The notes: generated by a model not told the origin, from the sequence alone. A stretch of 64,000 nucleotides of DNA from Psychrobacillus sp. BL-248-WT-3 (GCF_012843435.1 NZ_JABAFC010000006.1:62001-126000); one strand, 5' to 3'. Numbered from the stretch's first letter, positions 46,019 through 56,123 are shown. Numbers and translations: made by a program.

Positions 46019-46958
46019 CGCTACCTCCTAAATTCATGTCTCCCTTAAGAAAATGAATTAACATCTGTTCACGTTCTACATTTTTAAGCTGAGAAAATTG
46101 CTCGTCCCATGTATAGAAGCCTTCTCCACTTTTGTCTCCAAGCTTATTCTCTTCCACTAACTGTGTAAGCACTCTACCGGATTTTTGATCGGTGCTCAAG
46201 TCCTCAAAAAGATAATTTGAAATAGCAGAAAAAACATCAAGACCTCCCATATCCGCAGTCATTAAAGGACCTGTTACCGGAAGACGACGCCCAATACTAT
46301 ATGTTACTGCTGCATCGATGTCCTCTTTAGTTGCTACCCCTGCATCAAGTAGGGATTGTGCTTCCCGAAATAACGCGTACTGTAAGCGATTCCCTATAAA
46401 TCCTGGAATCTCTCTGTTTAATAAAACCGGTTTCTTCTTCATATGCTGAAGTACTTGCATAGCTCGCTGAACCGTACCGTTATCTGTCTTTTCACCCTTT
46501 ACTACTTCAACTAAAGGAATTAGATGACCGGGATTCCAAAAGTGTGTAACAACAAAACGATTAGGGTGATCCATTCCCTCTGCCAATAAACTTGGCATAA
46601 AGCCAGACGTATTGCTTGCTATAATAACATCCTTATCCACTAGAGCCTCTAATTTTTTATACATATTTTTTTTAAGATCTAGTACTTCAGGTATTACTTC
46701 AATAATAAAGGTTGTCTCTTTTACAACCTCTTCTAGAGATATAGATAACTTAATGAGATCCATAATGCGTGCTGCTTCCTTTTCATTAAATAATCCATTA
46801 TCCTTCATTACTTTTATTTTATTTTGAAGGCCTTTTTTAGCAATCTCCAGATCCTGCTCACTAACTCCATATACTTTTACATGTAACCCTGCCCACGCTG
46901 CGGATAAAGCAATGGAGTGTCCCATTGTCCCACAACCTAAAATTGATACATTTTCCAT
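46011..46958 (-). CDS. 3-hydroxyacyl-CoA dehydrogenase-like protein
   Basis: A 315-residue protein of the 3-hydroxyacyl-CoA dehydrogenase/L-carnitine dehydrogenase group. It has an N-terminal Rossmann start (VSILGCGTMGHSIALSAAWAGLHVKVYG), the catalytic-region phrases VTHFWNPGHLIPLVEVVKG (HFxNP with His about 140), and RLQYALFREAQSLLDAGVATKEDID in the C-terminal domain. It oxidises a 3-hydroxy group with NAD. The gene is in the operon downstream of GntP; the exact substrate (CoA ester or free acid) is not clear. Confidence 0.8.
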   Translation of the reverse strand: MENVSILGCGTMGHSIALSAAWAGLHVKVYGVSEQDLEIAKKGLQNKIKVMKDNGLFNEKEAARIMDLIKLSISLEEVVKETTFIIEVIPEVLDLKKNMYKKLEALVDKDVIIASNTSGFMPSLLAEGMDHPNRFVVTHFWNPGHLIPLVEVVKGEKTDNGTVQRAMQVLQHMKKKPVLLNREIPGFIGNRLQYALFREAQSLLDAGVATKEDIDAAVTYSIGRRLPVTGPLMTADMGGLDVFSAISNYLFEDLSTDQKSGRVLTQLVEENKLGDKSGEGFYTWDEQFSQLKNVEREQMLIHFLKGDMNLGGSDE

Positions 46959-47035
46959 TTGTTCACACCCCTAATATGTATTTTAATAACCAATACCCAA
47001 CAAGCAAATGCACCACTGCTTGTTGGGTATTGTGA

Positions 47036-48358
47036 TTATATCCCTATGCCAAAAGAGAAAAGAATAACTGCTAATATTACACCGAGTATCGGCACAACAA
47101 CGGTTAAAGCCCCAAAGGCCGGATAAGCATCCTTATGTGTTTCTCCACAGATTGAACGAATAGTCGTAACTACATAGCCACCTTGTGGCAATGAATCTAG
47201 AGACCCAGAAGAAATGGCAACGGATCTGTGAAGCGCTTCTGCATTTACACCTAAATCTAAATAATGTGGTGCTAAAAGCGGTAAGGCAATTGCCTGTCCA
47301 CCTGAAGATGAACCGGTTAAACCCGCGATAACAGCTACGGCTAACGCGCCACCAATTAGTGGACTACCTGGTATACCAGTCATTACATCAACTGCTGATT
47401 CAAATGCGGGAGTAACCTTTACTACACCACCAAAGCCCACAACAGCCGCGGTATTGGCAATGGCGATAACAGCACCCATTGCTCCTTCAGCAACAGCACC
47501 ACTGAAATTTTGAAAATACTTTTTGTTTATTAGATAGGTAGCAATAATACCACCGGTCAATGCAAGGATTAATGCCGAAGTTTCCAATTCCTTATGTAAG
47601 ACAAATGAAATAATTAATACTACACCTAAAGGGATCATACTTAGTAATGGATTGGGCAATTCTTTACGAGCAGCCGTGGTTACATCAGATTCCCTACTCA
47701 CAAATGACTCGCCATTATCCATTGCTTTCTTAATCATCTTTTTCAGCCACCAATAACCAAATGCCATCATGAAAACAGCTACAATAATGCTTACTTCCCA
47801 ACCTGCATAAGGAGATGTTTTTAAGAATGGGATAGGAATCCAGTTTTGAATTTCTGGTGAGCCCGCTGACGTCATTGTAAAGGTTGTAGAACCAAAGCCA
47901 AGAGCAGCTGGTATAAAGCGTCTTGGCAAATCTGCTTGCTTAAATAAACTCAAAGCCATTGGATATACCGAGAAGGCTACTACAAATAAACTTACTCCCC
48001 CATAAGTTAAAACAGCACAGGCAATTACAACAGCTAGCGCTGCACGCTTAATACCAATTTTACTAACAATCCATTGGGACACGCTATCTGCTGCCCCACT
48101 ATCCTCCATGACTTTACCAAAAATGGCACCCGCTAAGAACATTAACCACCAAGAAGCTATGAAGCTAGTAAAGCCTCCCATATAATTAGTTAAGAAATTA
48201 TCAGCACCCTTCTCTACAAGCTGTGGAAACAATGGAAGTCCATTAAATACCCCAACGAACAGAGCTGTGAGTGGTGCGGCAATGAGAAGGTTCATCCCCT
48301 TCATAGTTAAATAAATCAATAACGCGAGACCACCAAATAATCCTATGAAACCTAACAT
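47036..48358 (-). CDS. GntP-family permease
   Basis: A 440-residue membrane protein with about 12 segments of the GntP type, which imports gluconate, D-beta-hydroxybutyrate or related hydroxy acids by proton symport. Family marks are GGVSLFVVAFSVYPMALSLFKQADLPRRFIPAALGFGSTTFTMTSAGSPEIQN and the C-terminal GLTGSSSGGQAIALPLLAP. It sits between the HisD-like gene (26 bases upstream) and the 3-hydroxyacyl-CoA dehydrogenase gene, so it probably takes up the substrate of this pathway. Confidence 0.85.
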   Translation of the reverse strand: MLGFIGLFGGLALLIYLTMKGMNLLIAAPLTALFVGVFNGLPLFPQLVEKGADNFLTNYMGGFTSFIASWWLMFLAGAIFGKVMEDSGAADSVSQWIVSKIGIKRAALAVVIACAVLTYGGVSLFVVAFSVYPMALSLFKQADLPRRFIPAALGFGSTTFTMTSAGSPEIQNWIPIPFLKTSPYAGWEVSIIVAVFMMAFGYWWLKKMIKKAMDNGESFVSRESDVTTAARKELPNPLLSMIPLGVVLIISFVLHKELETSALILALTGGIIATYLINKKYFQNFSGAVAEGAMGAVIAIANTAAVVGFGGVVKVTPAFESAVDVMTGIPGSPLIGGALAVAVIAGLTGSSSGGQAIALPLLAPHYLDLGVNAEALHRSVAISSGSLDSLPQGGYVVTTIRSICGETHKDAYPAFGALTVVVPILGVILAVILFSFGIGI

Positions 48359-48384
48359 CCTTTTTCCCCCTTCACCCCTACGAA

Positions 48385-49662
48385 CTATTTATTTCCGTAA
48401 CGTCTTACTCTTAATAGTGCCTGCTCGGCGTGTCCAGCAAAGTTCTCTAACTGACATAAACGTGCTGCATATTCCCCAATATAAGCACTTGCCTCCGGTG
48501 TTACCTTTTGATAAGTTACTGTTTTAATAAATTTACCTACCCATAAGCCGCCCGTATACCTTGCCGCACCCTTAGTTGGAAGTGTATGATTTGTACCAAT
48601 AACTTTATCTCCATAGGCAACATTCGTTTCTGGCCCTAAGAAAAGGCAGCCATAGTTCGTCATATTTTCTAAGAAGTAATTAGGATCTTCTGTCAAAATT
48701 TCCACATGCTCAAATGCTAAACGATCAGCCTCTACTCTAGCTTCTTCAATAGAATCTACTAAAAGAATTTGACCATAATCTTCCCATGAGACTCTCGCTA
48801 CATCGGCCGTAGGTAAAGTTTGTAACTGACGCTCAATCTCTATTAACGTTTCCTCTGCCAATTTTTCTGAAGTAGTTATTAAAGCTCCTGGAGAAGTTGG
48901 ACCATGTTCTCCTTGCCCTAGAATATCTGTAGCAACCATTTCTGCATCTGCTGTATGGTCCGCTACAACTAAGGTTTCAGTCGGACCAGCAAACAAGTCA
49001 ATACCAACGCGGCCATAGAGCTGACGCTTTGCCTCTGCTACAAATGCATTACCAGGGCCAACAATCATATCTACCGGTTGAATAGTCTCAGTCCCAATTG
49101 CCATTGCAGCCATTGCCTGAATACCACCTAGCAAATAGATTTCATCTGCCCCTGCCAACGACATAGCAGCAATAGTAGCATAAGGGATTTCTCCATTAAT
49201 CGGAGGGGTGCATGCAATTACTCTTTTTACTCCAGCGACTTTTGCAGTTAATACGCTCATATGAGCTGAGGCAACCATTGGGTACCGCCCACCAGGTATA
49301 TAACAGCCTACGCTATTTACTGGGATATTTTTATGTCCTAAAATTACTCCTGGAATATTTTCTACTTCTACATCCTGAAGGGATGCAAGCTGTGCTTCTG
49401 CAAATTCTCGAATATTTTTTTGAGCAAATTTTATATCCTCAATTACCTCTGACGGTACTTGAGCTACCATTTCTTCAATTTGCTTGCTTGATAAACGGAA
49501 TGAATCAGGTGACCACTTATCGAATCTTTCTGATAATTCACGGACTGCTTGATCTCCTCTTGTTTCTACATCCTTCAAGGCCTCTGACACTATTTGAGAT
49601 ACCTTTAAATCATTAGCACTTACTTCTTCTTGTGACTTTCCAGACTTAATTACTTTTACCAT
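48385..49662 (-). CDS. Histidinol dehydrogenase-like oxidoreductase
   Basis: A 425-residue HisD-family enzyme. The family signature [28 protein letters not shown] (about 205-232), [15 protein letters not shown] and [21 protein letters not shown] are visible. There are no other histidine-biosynthesis genes nearby; it begins a catabolic operon with GntP, and the clade that includes sulfopropanediol dehydrogenase (HpsN) also looks like this. So it likely oxidises an alcohol group of an imported small molecule. The start at 49662 follows GGGGAGG. A cre site and palindromic operator lie just upstream. Confidence 0.8.
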   Translation of the reverse strand: MVKVIKSGKSQEEVSANDLKVSQIVSEALKDVETRGDQAVRELSERFDKWSPDSFRLSSKQIEEMVAQVPSEVIEDIKFAQKNIREFAEAQLASLQDVEVENIPGVILGHKNIPVNSVGCYIPGGRYPMVASAHMSVLTAKVAGVKRVIACTPPINGEIPYATIAAMSLAGADEIYLLGGIQAMAAMAIGTETIQPVDMIVGPGNAFVAEAKRQLYGRVGIDLFAGPTETLVVADHTADAEMVATDILGQGEHGPTSPGALITTSEKLAEETLIEIERQLQTLPTADVARVSWEDYGQILLVDSIEEARVEADRLAFEHVEILTEDPNYFLENMTNYGCLFLGPETNVAYGDKVIGTNHTLPTKGAARYTGGLWVGKFIKTVTYQKVTPEASAYIGEYAARLCQLENFAGHAEQALLRVRRYGNK

Positions 49663-49682
49663 TTGTAATTCCTCCCCTTTGT

Positions 49683-49698
49683 TTGAAAACGCATTCAT
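49683..49698 (-). promoter_or_regulatory. CcpA cre site
   Basis: TTGAAAACGCATTCAT fits the consensus WTGNAANCGNWNNCAW at every position and lies 21 bases before the HisD-like start codon, indicating glucose repression. Confidence 0.7.
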
Positions 49699-49714
49699 AA
49701 AAATACAATCCTTC

Positions 49715-49732
49715 TTTGCATACGTATGCAAA
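49715..49732. promoter_or_regulatory. Operator palindrome of the LacI regulator
   Basis: TTTGCATACGTATGCAAA is a perfect 18-bp palindrome between the LacI gene and the HisD-like operon; its size and central CG fit LacI-family operators. Confidence 0.7.
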
Positions 49733-49775
49733 AATATATACAAGTAAGATTATTCTAAAAACATTAATTAGTCAA

Positions 49776-50768
49776 CTATTTATATGTTGAATTACGAACA
49801 ATTAGTTTTCCCTCAATCTCTATATTTTGGGCCTGACCAGAGTATTCGCTGATTTCCGTGGTTAAATAGTCCACTGTTACGTTTACCATTTCATTTATTG
49901 GCTGCTCCCAAGTAGTTAAACTATAAGAAGGCCAAGCGGACATCTCAATATTGTCGAATCCCACCACCTTCACTTCATCCGGAACAGCTATATGATGTTT
50001 TTTTAAGGAATCAATCACTCCTAGAGCCATAATATCATTCGCCACGAATATCGCTTCGGGTACTTTTCCCTGAGACACTACTTTCTCGATTGTTTTATAC
50101 CCACCCTCGTAAGTAAAATCAGAAATATATTTTTTATATTCTACTTTATTTTCCTTTAATACTGTTACAAAGCCTTTTTCTCTCTCTATACTAGTTGATG
50201 TGTTTTCATTGCCAGAAATATAAATCATATTAGAGCAACCTGCCTCCAATAGGTACTGTGCAATTTGTTTACTCGCCTCTAAATTGTTACAGCATACCGA
50301 ATAAAACTTATTACCATCAATCTTTCTATTAAACAAAGCTAAAGGAATTCTGTTATTAAATAGATCCTCGTTTGCCTTCAAAGACAACGTGGCATCCGTA
50401 ATAATGACACCCGCAACATTATAGTTAAGTAATGTATCAATATCCTCCTGTTGAATCTCATCGTTATTTGTATACACAAATAAAATGCTGTAGCCCAACT
50501 TTTTAAATGCAGTTGTAAATTGCTTTAATACCTGTGGATAAAAAGGGTTCTGGACCCCCTTCATAACTAAACCAATTATTTTCGTTCTATTTGTAATTAA
50601 ACTACGGGCAAATTCATTCGGTCTATAACCTAATTCCTTAGCGGCAGTTAATACCTTCTCACGAGTTTTTTGAGACACAGTCGCCCCTTTAAAATAAACA
50701 CGTGAGACAGAAGATTGAGAAACGCCGGCAAGCTTCGCAACGTCCTTAGCAGTAACTCCTTGATTCAT
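49776..50768 (-). CDS. LacI-family transcription regulator
   Basis: A 330-residue regulator: N-terminal helix-turn-helix VTAKDVAKLAGVSQSSVSRVYF (residues 4-25) followed by YRPNEFARSLITNRTKIIGLV and a periplasmic-binding-protein-like effector domain (about 60-325). It is directly upstream of, and on the same strand as, the HisD/GntP operon with a palindrome in between, so it probably represses that operon until the pathway substrate appears. The start at 50768 is the one immediately before the DNA-binding domain; an ATG at 50786 is possible. Confidence 0.87.
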   Translation of the reverse strand: MNQGVTAKDVAKLAGVSQSSVSRVYFKGATVSQKTREKVLTAAKELGYRPNEFARSLITNRTKIIGLVMKGVQNPFYPQVLKQFTTAFKKLGYSILFVYTNNDEIQQEDIDTLLNYNVAGVIITDATLSLKANEDLFNNRIPLALFNRKIDGNKFYSVCCNNLEASKQIAQYLLEAGCSNMIYISGNENTSTSIEREKGFVTVLKENKVEYKKYISDFTYEGGYKTIEKVVSQGKVPEAIFVANDIMALGVIDSLKKHHIAVPDEVKVVGFDNIEMSAWPSYSLTTWEQPINEMVNVTVDYLTTEISEYSGQAQNIEIEGKLIVRNSTYK

Positions 50769-50880
50769 CTTACTCACTACCTTCATAAAAGTTTAATTAT
50801 TTCAAACTATACAATAATATTGTTTTTTTGGAAATAATAAACACTAACCTCTATTAAAAGATTAGCGTTTATCAACAGCT

Positions 50881-52017
50881 TTAATCTTCTTCACCTTTCT
50901 TCCCCTTAAACAACCACGATCCTCCAACTAGAAAAACACCACTAAAAAGAAATACGCCTGCCACTCCAACAGAGCCTCCAATTACCCCAAAAAAAGCTGG
51001 TGCTATGAGCTGAAATAAGCGATTTATAGTTATTCGTAGTCCTAAAACTTCCCCTGTCCGTTCTGGTGGAGATGCATTATAAGTCGTTGTCATGGAGATT
51101 GGCTGTCCGCACCCTAAACCTAATCCCATCATAATAGCAAGAAATGCAATTACAATAACGGAGCTTGTCAAAGGCAACAATAAAAAGGCAATCCCTGCGA
51201 CAAATATGGATACGAATAGGATAAATTCTCTCTTATATGTTTCTAAAAGCTTTGGTAATACAAAACGGACAAACATGGTTGCTAATCCCTGGAGCGCTAT
51301 GATCCAACCAATTGTAGACGTAGACAAGTCCATTTGTTTTCCTAATAACGGAAAATAGGCAACAAAGATGTCTTTTGAATAAAGAACTAAGGCACTGGAG
51401 AACAAGGCCCTTCTTATTAACGGGCTTTCTAATAGCTTGATAGAGTCAATCATTTTAGTTGGCTTTCTATGTATTTGTTGCTCTGCCTTAGGGATTTTTA
51501 AAGAGAAGATAATGCCAGCTAATCCTATCCCCACGCATACTATATAAACAATTTGAAAGGATATATGTTCAGATAAGTATCCACCCATGAGAGGACCTAT
51601 TACAGCTCCAAAAGCAACACACAAACTAAACATACTGAAATAATAATCTCTATTTTTCTTAGTCGTTTGGTGACCTAACTGATTTTGTAACGCAATAGGT
51701 ATACTTATATTCCCTATCCCTAACAGTAACTGACTTGCAAACAATGACCATATAGTAGAAAAAACAGCTGGTACAATCATTCCGGCTATAAGGCTAACAA
51801 ACCCAATAACAATAGGGAGCCTATCTCCTCTTTTATCTATTATTTTGCCTGCATGAATCGAAAATATTAATGGTAAAAAGGCAAACGTAGAGGTTAAAAT
51901 ACCAATAATCCAAATAGAAGCCCCATATTCATCCGCTGAAAGTGTAATGACAGGTCTAGTTGCGTTTACAACAGTATGAAATAAGAATATTAATAGTAAG
52001 ACTCCTTTTAGATTCAT
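50881..52017 (-). CDS. MFS transporter
   Basis: A 378-residue membrane protein with about 11-12 hydrophobic segments. The motif HAGKIIDKRGDRLPIVIGF follows segment 2 (about residues 55-75) and QISMTTTYNASPPERTGEVLGLRITINRL lies between segments 9 and 10. It belongs to the drug/solute exporter branch; substrate unknown. GGAGGGAGA precedes the ATG. It follows the LacI gene in the opposite transcription order, and is probably its own unit. Confidence 0.8.
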   Translation of the reverse strand: MNLKGVLLLIFLFHTVVNATRPVITLSADEYGASIWIIGILTSTFAFLPLIFSIHAGKIIDKRGDRLPIVIGFVSLIAGMIVPAVFSTIWSLFASQLLLGIGNISIPIALQNQLGHQTTKKNRDYYFSMFSLCVAFGAVIGPLMGGYLSEHISFQIVYIVCVGIGLAGIIFSLKIPKAEQQIHRKPTKMIDSIKLLESPLIRRALFSSALVLYSKDIFVAYFPLLGKQMDLSTSTIGWIIALQGLATMFVRFVLPKLLETYKREFILFVSIFVAGIAFLLLPLTSSVIVIAFLAIMMGLGLGCGQPISMTTTYNASPPERTGEVLGLRITINRLFQLIAPAFFGVIGGSVGVAGVFLFSGVFLVGGSWLFKGKKGEED

Positions 52018-52176
52018 ATATCTCCCTCCATCCCATTATGTATAGTTCAATATTATATCAATACATAAGCCACTATGTTTAAAAGAATATAGACCATTTG
52101 TTCATAAGCTTGGCTATAATAATGGTAGTCATACAATACATAAACCATTTTATGGTTACAAAAGGGGCAGAAGAAT

Positions 52177-52473
52177 ATGAAGGAATTAACAGAGGAAATT
52201 TTAGAGTTCAACAAAAAAAGAGGTTGGGTTCGCAATACCGATGCTCGTAGTCTCGCGATCTCTATATCTTTAGAAGCTAGTGAACTATTAGAGCATTTTC
52301 AATGGCGTACCCCAGAAGAAGCTATAGCAAATGATAAACAAGGCATTGAAGAAGAAGCGGCAGACGTTTTAATCTACCTCCTTCAACTGGCAAACCTATT
52401 AGACATAGACTTAAAAGAAGCGGCAAAAAAGAAAATAAAAAAGAATGCTATAAAATATCCTTTACCTAACTAA
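52177..52473 (+). CDS. MazG-like nucleotide pyrophosphohydrolase
   Basis: A 98-residue all-helical protein of the MazG/RS21-C6 family, with the metal-binding EASELLEHFQW (about 32-42) and EEEAADVLIYLLQLA (about 60-74) helices carrying the ExxE...ExxD acidic residues. Such enzymes hydrolyse (d)NTPs to monophosphate, cleaning the nucleotide pool. GGGGCAG-type site precedes the ATG. A MITE-like repeat lies directly downstream, before the nearest terminator. Confidence 0.85.
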   Translation: MKELTEEILEFNKKRGWVRNTDARSLAISISLEASELLEHFQWRTPEEAIANDKQGIEEEAADVLIYLLQLANLLDIDLKEAAKKKIKKNAIKYPLPN

Positions 52474-52510
52474 GACGATTTCAGCTGTCGATCACTCAAG
52501 GCTTTTTTAA

Positions 52511-52896
52511 AAGCTATGTTAAAGAGTAGGGTTGATTTATGATATAAAGAAATCTTAAATCAGAGAGTAGAATTGATTTCCGCGCCAGCCGGACGCTTTC
52601 CTCGGGGTGAGCGATAAGCCATCACCCATCGCTAACGCGCGTGGTTGTGATGTCTTATCTGTCTCACTCATCCCGTAGGAGTCGCCGTCTGGCGCTCCAA
52701 TCAATAAATTGGAACAGCTTTAGCATCGATAAAGCGCTAATAAATTCCCTCGCATAAACAAAGCTAAAAGTTCACCAACCTAAATTTCATACTCTAGTTC
52801 ATGTTCTTAGCAGCCATTTGAAAGTACCTTTGTTTATATTTACAGTCACTAAAAAAAATTGTTAGTCAAAATCAACCAATAACTTTAACAAAGCTT
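52511..52896 (+). repeat. MITE-like intergenic repeat, copy 3
   Basis: Third copy of the ~388-bp unit, same orientation as the first. AAGCTATGTTAAAG at the left and CTTTAACAAAGCTT at the right, with TTTTAA just outside both ends as a possible target duplication. Confidence 0.7.
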
Positions 52897-52944
52897 TTTA
52901 AGGTTACAAATTAAGAATGTTGATATATATATAGTTAAATTTAA

Positions 52945-52990
52945 TGGGGCACCGAGTAGTCAAAAATATGACTACTGGTTTGCCCCTCTT
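52945..52990. terminator. Terminator-like hairpin
   Basis: GGGGCA and TGCCCC outer arms with AGTAGTC/GACTACT inner arms and a following TCTTT. It may be the original mazG terminator separated from its gene by the repeat. Confidence 0.6.
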
Positions 52991-53159
52991 TCAATACAAT
53001 CGACTATGTACAAAGTTACATAAACTTCTTTTAACTCTTCAGACATAATCTTTGCTCCCTCAACATAATATTTTATTAGCTATCTATTCTCCAAATTCAC
53101 TAAAATACCTTTTCTAATATTTTTGCTTTATTAAACAAACACAAATTGGAGGAATTTAA

Positions 53160-54065
53160 ATGAAAACTACAAAAGTATTATTAGCATTAGCCACGATTAC
53201 TCTATTACACACCTCATTTATTCCGATAACAGAGGCAGCCACAACAGGGAATATAAAGAGTAACCAAACCGTTATTCAAAAAGATCAGCTAACTGACAAA
53301 CTAGCTGTGGACCTAGCTGCTAAATATCAGGAGGCCTATCTGTTTGTAAGTAGTGGAGGAGGCTATAAGGATAGAGAATATGATACTTTTCTATATAATG
53401 ACTTAGCCTATCGTTACCTATCAAATAACATTAATACCAAGGCCAAGCTCATGAAATATTTAACAGAGGCTATGACATCACAGGCAGCAGAACAGTTTAT
53501 AAAGGACTTAGAGATTTTAGAATATAAAGGAAAGCTTGCTCAAAAAGAAGCCGACATAGGCTCTTTAGAGGAATGGAAAAAAGCTACCTCAGAGGTTATA
53601 AAAAAGGATAAGGATAAGGTTCAATATCGATTAACTGTACCTATCGGTGAGCCTTCAGAAAAAATAATGTACAGCGTAGAATATCAATTAGTTGAAAGCA
53701 TAGGTTGGCGTGTTAGTAAGAGACCAGTGGTTGACCTAGATATTCCAGACAAAATAAATCCTGTTCATATTTTATTTACCAAATTATTAACTAGCCCACA
53801 AGTTGCTCAAAAGCAGCTATTACCGACTTCTTATTTTGAAGTAAACGAGTTTAAGAAAGGGCTCAAAAAAGTAGATCTATCAAAGATTAAAGAAATAGAT
53901 AGAGGCTCACACCACGTGGAGTATATTGCTACAATTTTTGTAGAGCTTGAAAAGGACTACAAAGGACCTCTAGTTTCTGGGGAAAATAAAATGTATTTTA
54001 TTGTTCAGCCCAATGGATATATGGATTTTAAAATTCATCAGGTAGGTCAAATAGAAATGTATTGA
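53160..54065 (+). CDS. Secreted protein of unknown function
   Basis: A 301-residue protein with a signal peptide (about 1-27, ending EAATTG) and no other membrane segment or wall-anchor motif. The mature part is mixed alpha/beta with an aromatic-rich phrase (YQEAYLFVSSGGGYKDREYDTFLY) near residue 57. I do not recognise a family. GGAGGAATTTAA precedes the ATG and a strong terminator follows. The upstream 170 bases presumably hold its promoter. Confidence 0.7.
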   Translation: MKTTKVLLALATITLLHTSFIPITEAATTGNIKSNQTVIQKDQLTDKLAVDLAAKYQEAYLFVSSGGGYKDREYDTFLYNDLAYRYLSNNINTKAKLMKYLTEAMTSQAAEQFIKDLEILEYKGKLAQKEADIGSLEEWKKATSEVIKKDKDKVQYRLTVPIGEPSEKIMYSVEYQLVESIGWRVSKRPVVDLDIPDKINPVHILFTKLLTSPQVAQKQLLPTSYFEVNEFKKGLKKVDLSKIKEIDRGSHHVEYIATIFVELEKDYKGPLVSGENKMYFIVQPNGYMDFKIHQVGQIEMY

Positions 54066-54084
54066 TATTATATTTCCTAATTTT

Positions 54085-54122
54085 AAAAAGACAGCAAATC
54101 AAAGTTGATTTGCTGTCTTTTT
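54085..54122. terminator. Strong terminator
   Basis: AAAAAGACAGCAAATC and GATTTGCTGTCTTTTT pair perfectly around AAAGTT, between convergent genes. Confidence 0.9.
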
Positions 54123-54191
54123 ACTTTATTCTTATTTAGCTTTTATCAACCCCTGAGACCCGCTATCAGTCATTGGCAACTTACACTTTCC

Positions 54192-55577
54192 TTATTTATC
54201 TTGCAAATCTATTTCAATCTTTACGTTTTCATCCTCAATCCAAGAAGGATAATAATCTAAGACCAATCTAACCTGTTTGCTATTTGGTGGAATTTGAAAT
54301 TCAAATTTTGTTTTCCCATCTGGGAGATCTGTAAAAGAGCTAGTCACATATTGAGTGCTTGGATAATAGGGACTGTCGTCATACTTAAATGTATACTCCT
54401 CTTCCCTTTCATTTGTTATTTTTGGAAAATAGACGAACTCTTTGTTTCTATCTACATCGATAACAAAGCTAACTTGATTGTTTTCAATTTTTAAATCTGA
54501 GAAGATAGAATCCTTTGGCTGCTTTATAAACTTAGATAAATTTGTATCAATGAGTAAATAAGCCTCGTCTTTATCGATTGCAGCCACTTTTCCAAAATTT
54601 ATCGTAAGTTTTTTAGGACTATAAAAATAAAAGCTATCAGGCACGGAAACCGTAAATTTATTTTGCTCCCAATAATAGCTATCAGCGTGCGTGGACCATT
54701 CTCTGCCTTTTTCATCTACCAATCGGATATTATTAAATGCACCATATAAAAACTTTTTGGTATTACTTGGTTTTGCCTCTAAAAATAACTTCATTCCCGT
54801 CGGATCTACTACAATAAATTTTAGTTCTATTATTTGCCCCTCTATCTCTACTTCCTTATTCACGGTAAAAGTTTTGCTCTCCAAGTTATTTATTTTCTCG
54901 TAGGAAAAGGGTATTTTAAAGTTTTCAATTTTATCTCCATTGATAATTCCTATTTCTAATCTATGGCCTTCAGAAGGCAGACTTGACTTATACCTAGATT
55001 CTATACGATGACTAGAGCTGAAAGCCTTCAATCCCTTTTCTGTAGCTAAGGGATAAAAGCTATTACGGATTTCCATACTATATTCATATGGCGATCTTTT
55101 ATTTGACTTCACTCGCCAATATTTATATCCTAATTCACTCAAATCCTTTTCCTTCGATTCCACGGTATAAAAAATAACCATCCCTTTCTCATCAACAATC
55201 ACTCCATCCAACGTAACCGTAATTCCGTGTTCGGTTTGGGATACATTTACCGGTTGATAGATGTCATGTTCTACTGCTGCTACAAGACCCTTGTCATTTT
55301 GAATAAGAGCTACTACTCTATCCAAGCCAGGAATCGCTGATACTTTGCTGGCAAAGGCTGGAGAAACGTTTACCGAGGTTACAAATGCTATGAATAAAAT
55401 GGCTACCATAGCAATGGACAATATACTGCGCTTCGCAATCATTCTCTTCCTTGTTTTCTCTTGTTTTGCTTTTTCAAAGCCATTTCTTACGGACATCTGT
55501 AGCTTATCCAAAGGAATCTCTACCTGATTGATCACGTTTTTGCGTTTCTCTAACTTCTGCTTTTCCTCTTCAAACAC
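54192..55577 (-). CDS. Membrane anti-sigma factor with DUF4179-type domain
   Basis: A 461-residue protein. The N-terminal ~45 residues are cytoplasmic and basic, a single transmembrane segment follows (about 48-68), and the rest is an external DUF4179/DUF5643-like domain beginning near SAIPGLDRVVALI. The GTG start at 55577 lies inside the end of the sigma factor gene (8-base overlap), with GGGGAGA upstream, so they are coupled. In this arrangement the protein binds and holds the sigma factor at the membrane until an envelope signal arrives. Confidence 0.78.
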   Translation of the reverse strand: MFEEEKQKLEKRKNVINQVEIPLDKLQMSVRNGFEKAKQEKTRKRMIAKRSILSIAMVAILFIAFVTSVNVSPAFASKVSAIPGLDRVVALIQNDKGLVAAVEHDIYQPVNVSQTEHGITVTLDGVIVDEKGMVIFYTVESKEKDLSELGYKYWRVKSNKRSPYEYSMEIRNSFYPLATEKGLKAFSSSHRIESRYKSSLPSEGHRLEIGIINGDKIENFKIPFSYEKINNLESKTFTVNKEVEIEGQIIELKFIVVDPTGMKLFLEAKPSNTKKFLYGAFNNIRLVDEKGREWSTHADSYYWEQNKFTVSVPDSFYFYSPKKLTINFGKVAAIDKDEAYLLIDTNLSKFIKQPKDSIFSDLKIENNQVSFVIDVDRNKEFVYFPKITNEREEEYTFKYDDSPYYPSTQYVTSSFTDLPDGKTKFEFQIPPNSKQVRLVLDYYPSWIEDENVKIEIDLQDK

Positions 55578-56094
55578 GCTTCATCTCCCCTTTTCCTTCA
55601 AATTGATGTCGTAATGAGCGGAGTGCCTTATGTAGTCTAGTTTTAATCGTCCCTTCTGGTGTCTTCCACATGATTGCAATATCTTTAATTTTGATGTCTT
55701 CAAAGTATTTGAGATGGAGTAGCTCTCTTTCGTAGTCAGTCAGATGTTTAAGTGCCTCTTCTATTTCTAGAAAGGTAAAATTCTCCTCTACTCCAATTAA
55801 GTGTAGTAAGTCATCCTCCACTAACTCACGCTTACTTTTTCGAATTTCATCCTGGCAATAGTTCATCATAATCCGTATGATCCATGTTTTGAAATACGCT
55901 GGCTCTTTCAGTTTTCTTATATGTTTAAAGGCTCTATAGGTAACTTCCTGCACAGCCTCCAATGCATCCTCTTCATTTTTTAAAAAGGATATAGCAGTCC
56001 TATATAATGCTTCCTGATGCACATGCATCAAGTCCAAAAAAGCTTCCTCATTCCCCTTTATCGCTCTTTTTACTAATAACAGTTGTTCGCTCAA
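55570..56094 (-). CDS. ECF-type RNA polymerase sigma factor
   Basis: A 174-residue ECF sigma factor: region 2 (about 20-85, with AVQEVTYRAFKHIRKLKEPAYFKTWIIRIMMN) and region 4 (about 115-165, DYERELLHLKYFEDIKIKDIAIMWKTPEGTIKTRLHKALRSL). It is the first gene of a two-gene unit with the membrane anti-sigma factor. An ECF-type promoter precedes it, so it is likely autoregulated. Its regulon is unknown. Confidence 0.85.
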   Translation of the reverse strand: MSEQLLLVKRAIKGNEEAFLDLMHVHQEALYRTAISFLKNEEDALEAVQEVTYRAFKHIRKLKEPAYFKTWIIRIMMNYCQDEIRKSKRELVEDDLLHLIGVEENFTFLEIEEALKHLTDYERELLHLKYFEDIKIKDIAIMWKTPEGTIKTRLHKALRSLRHQFEGKGEMKRV

Positions 56095-56123
56095 ACCATC
56101 ACCCCATTTCTACGTCCCTATTA

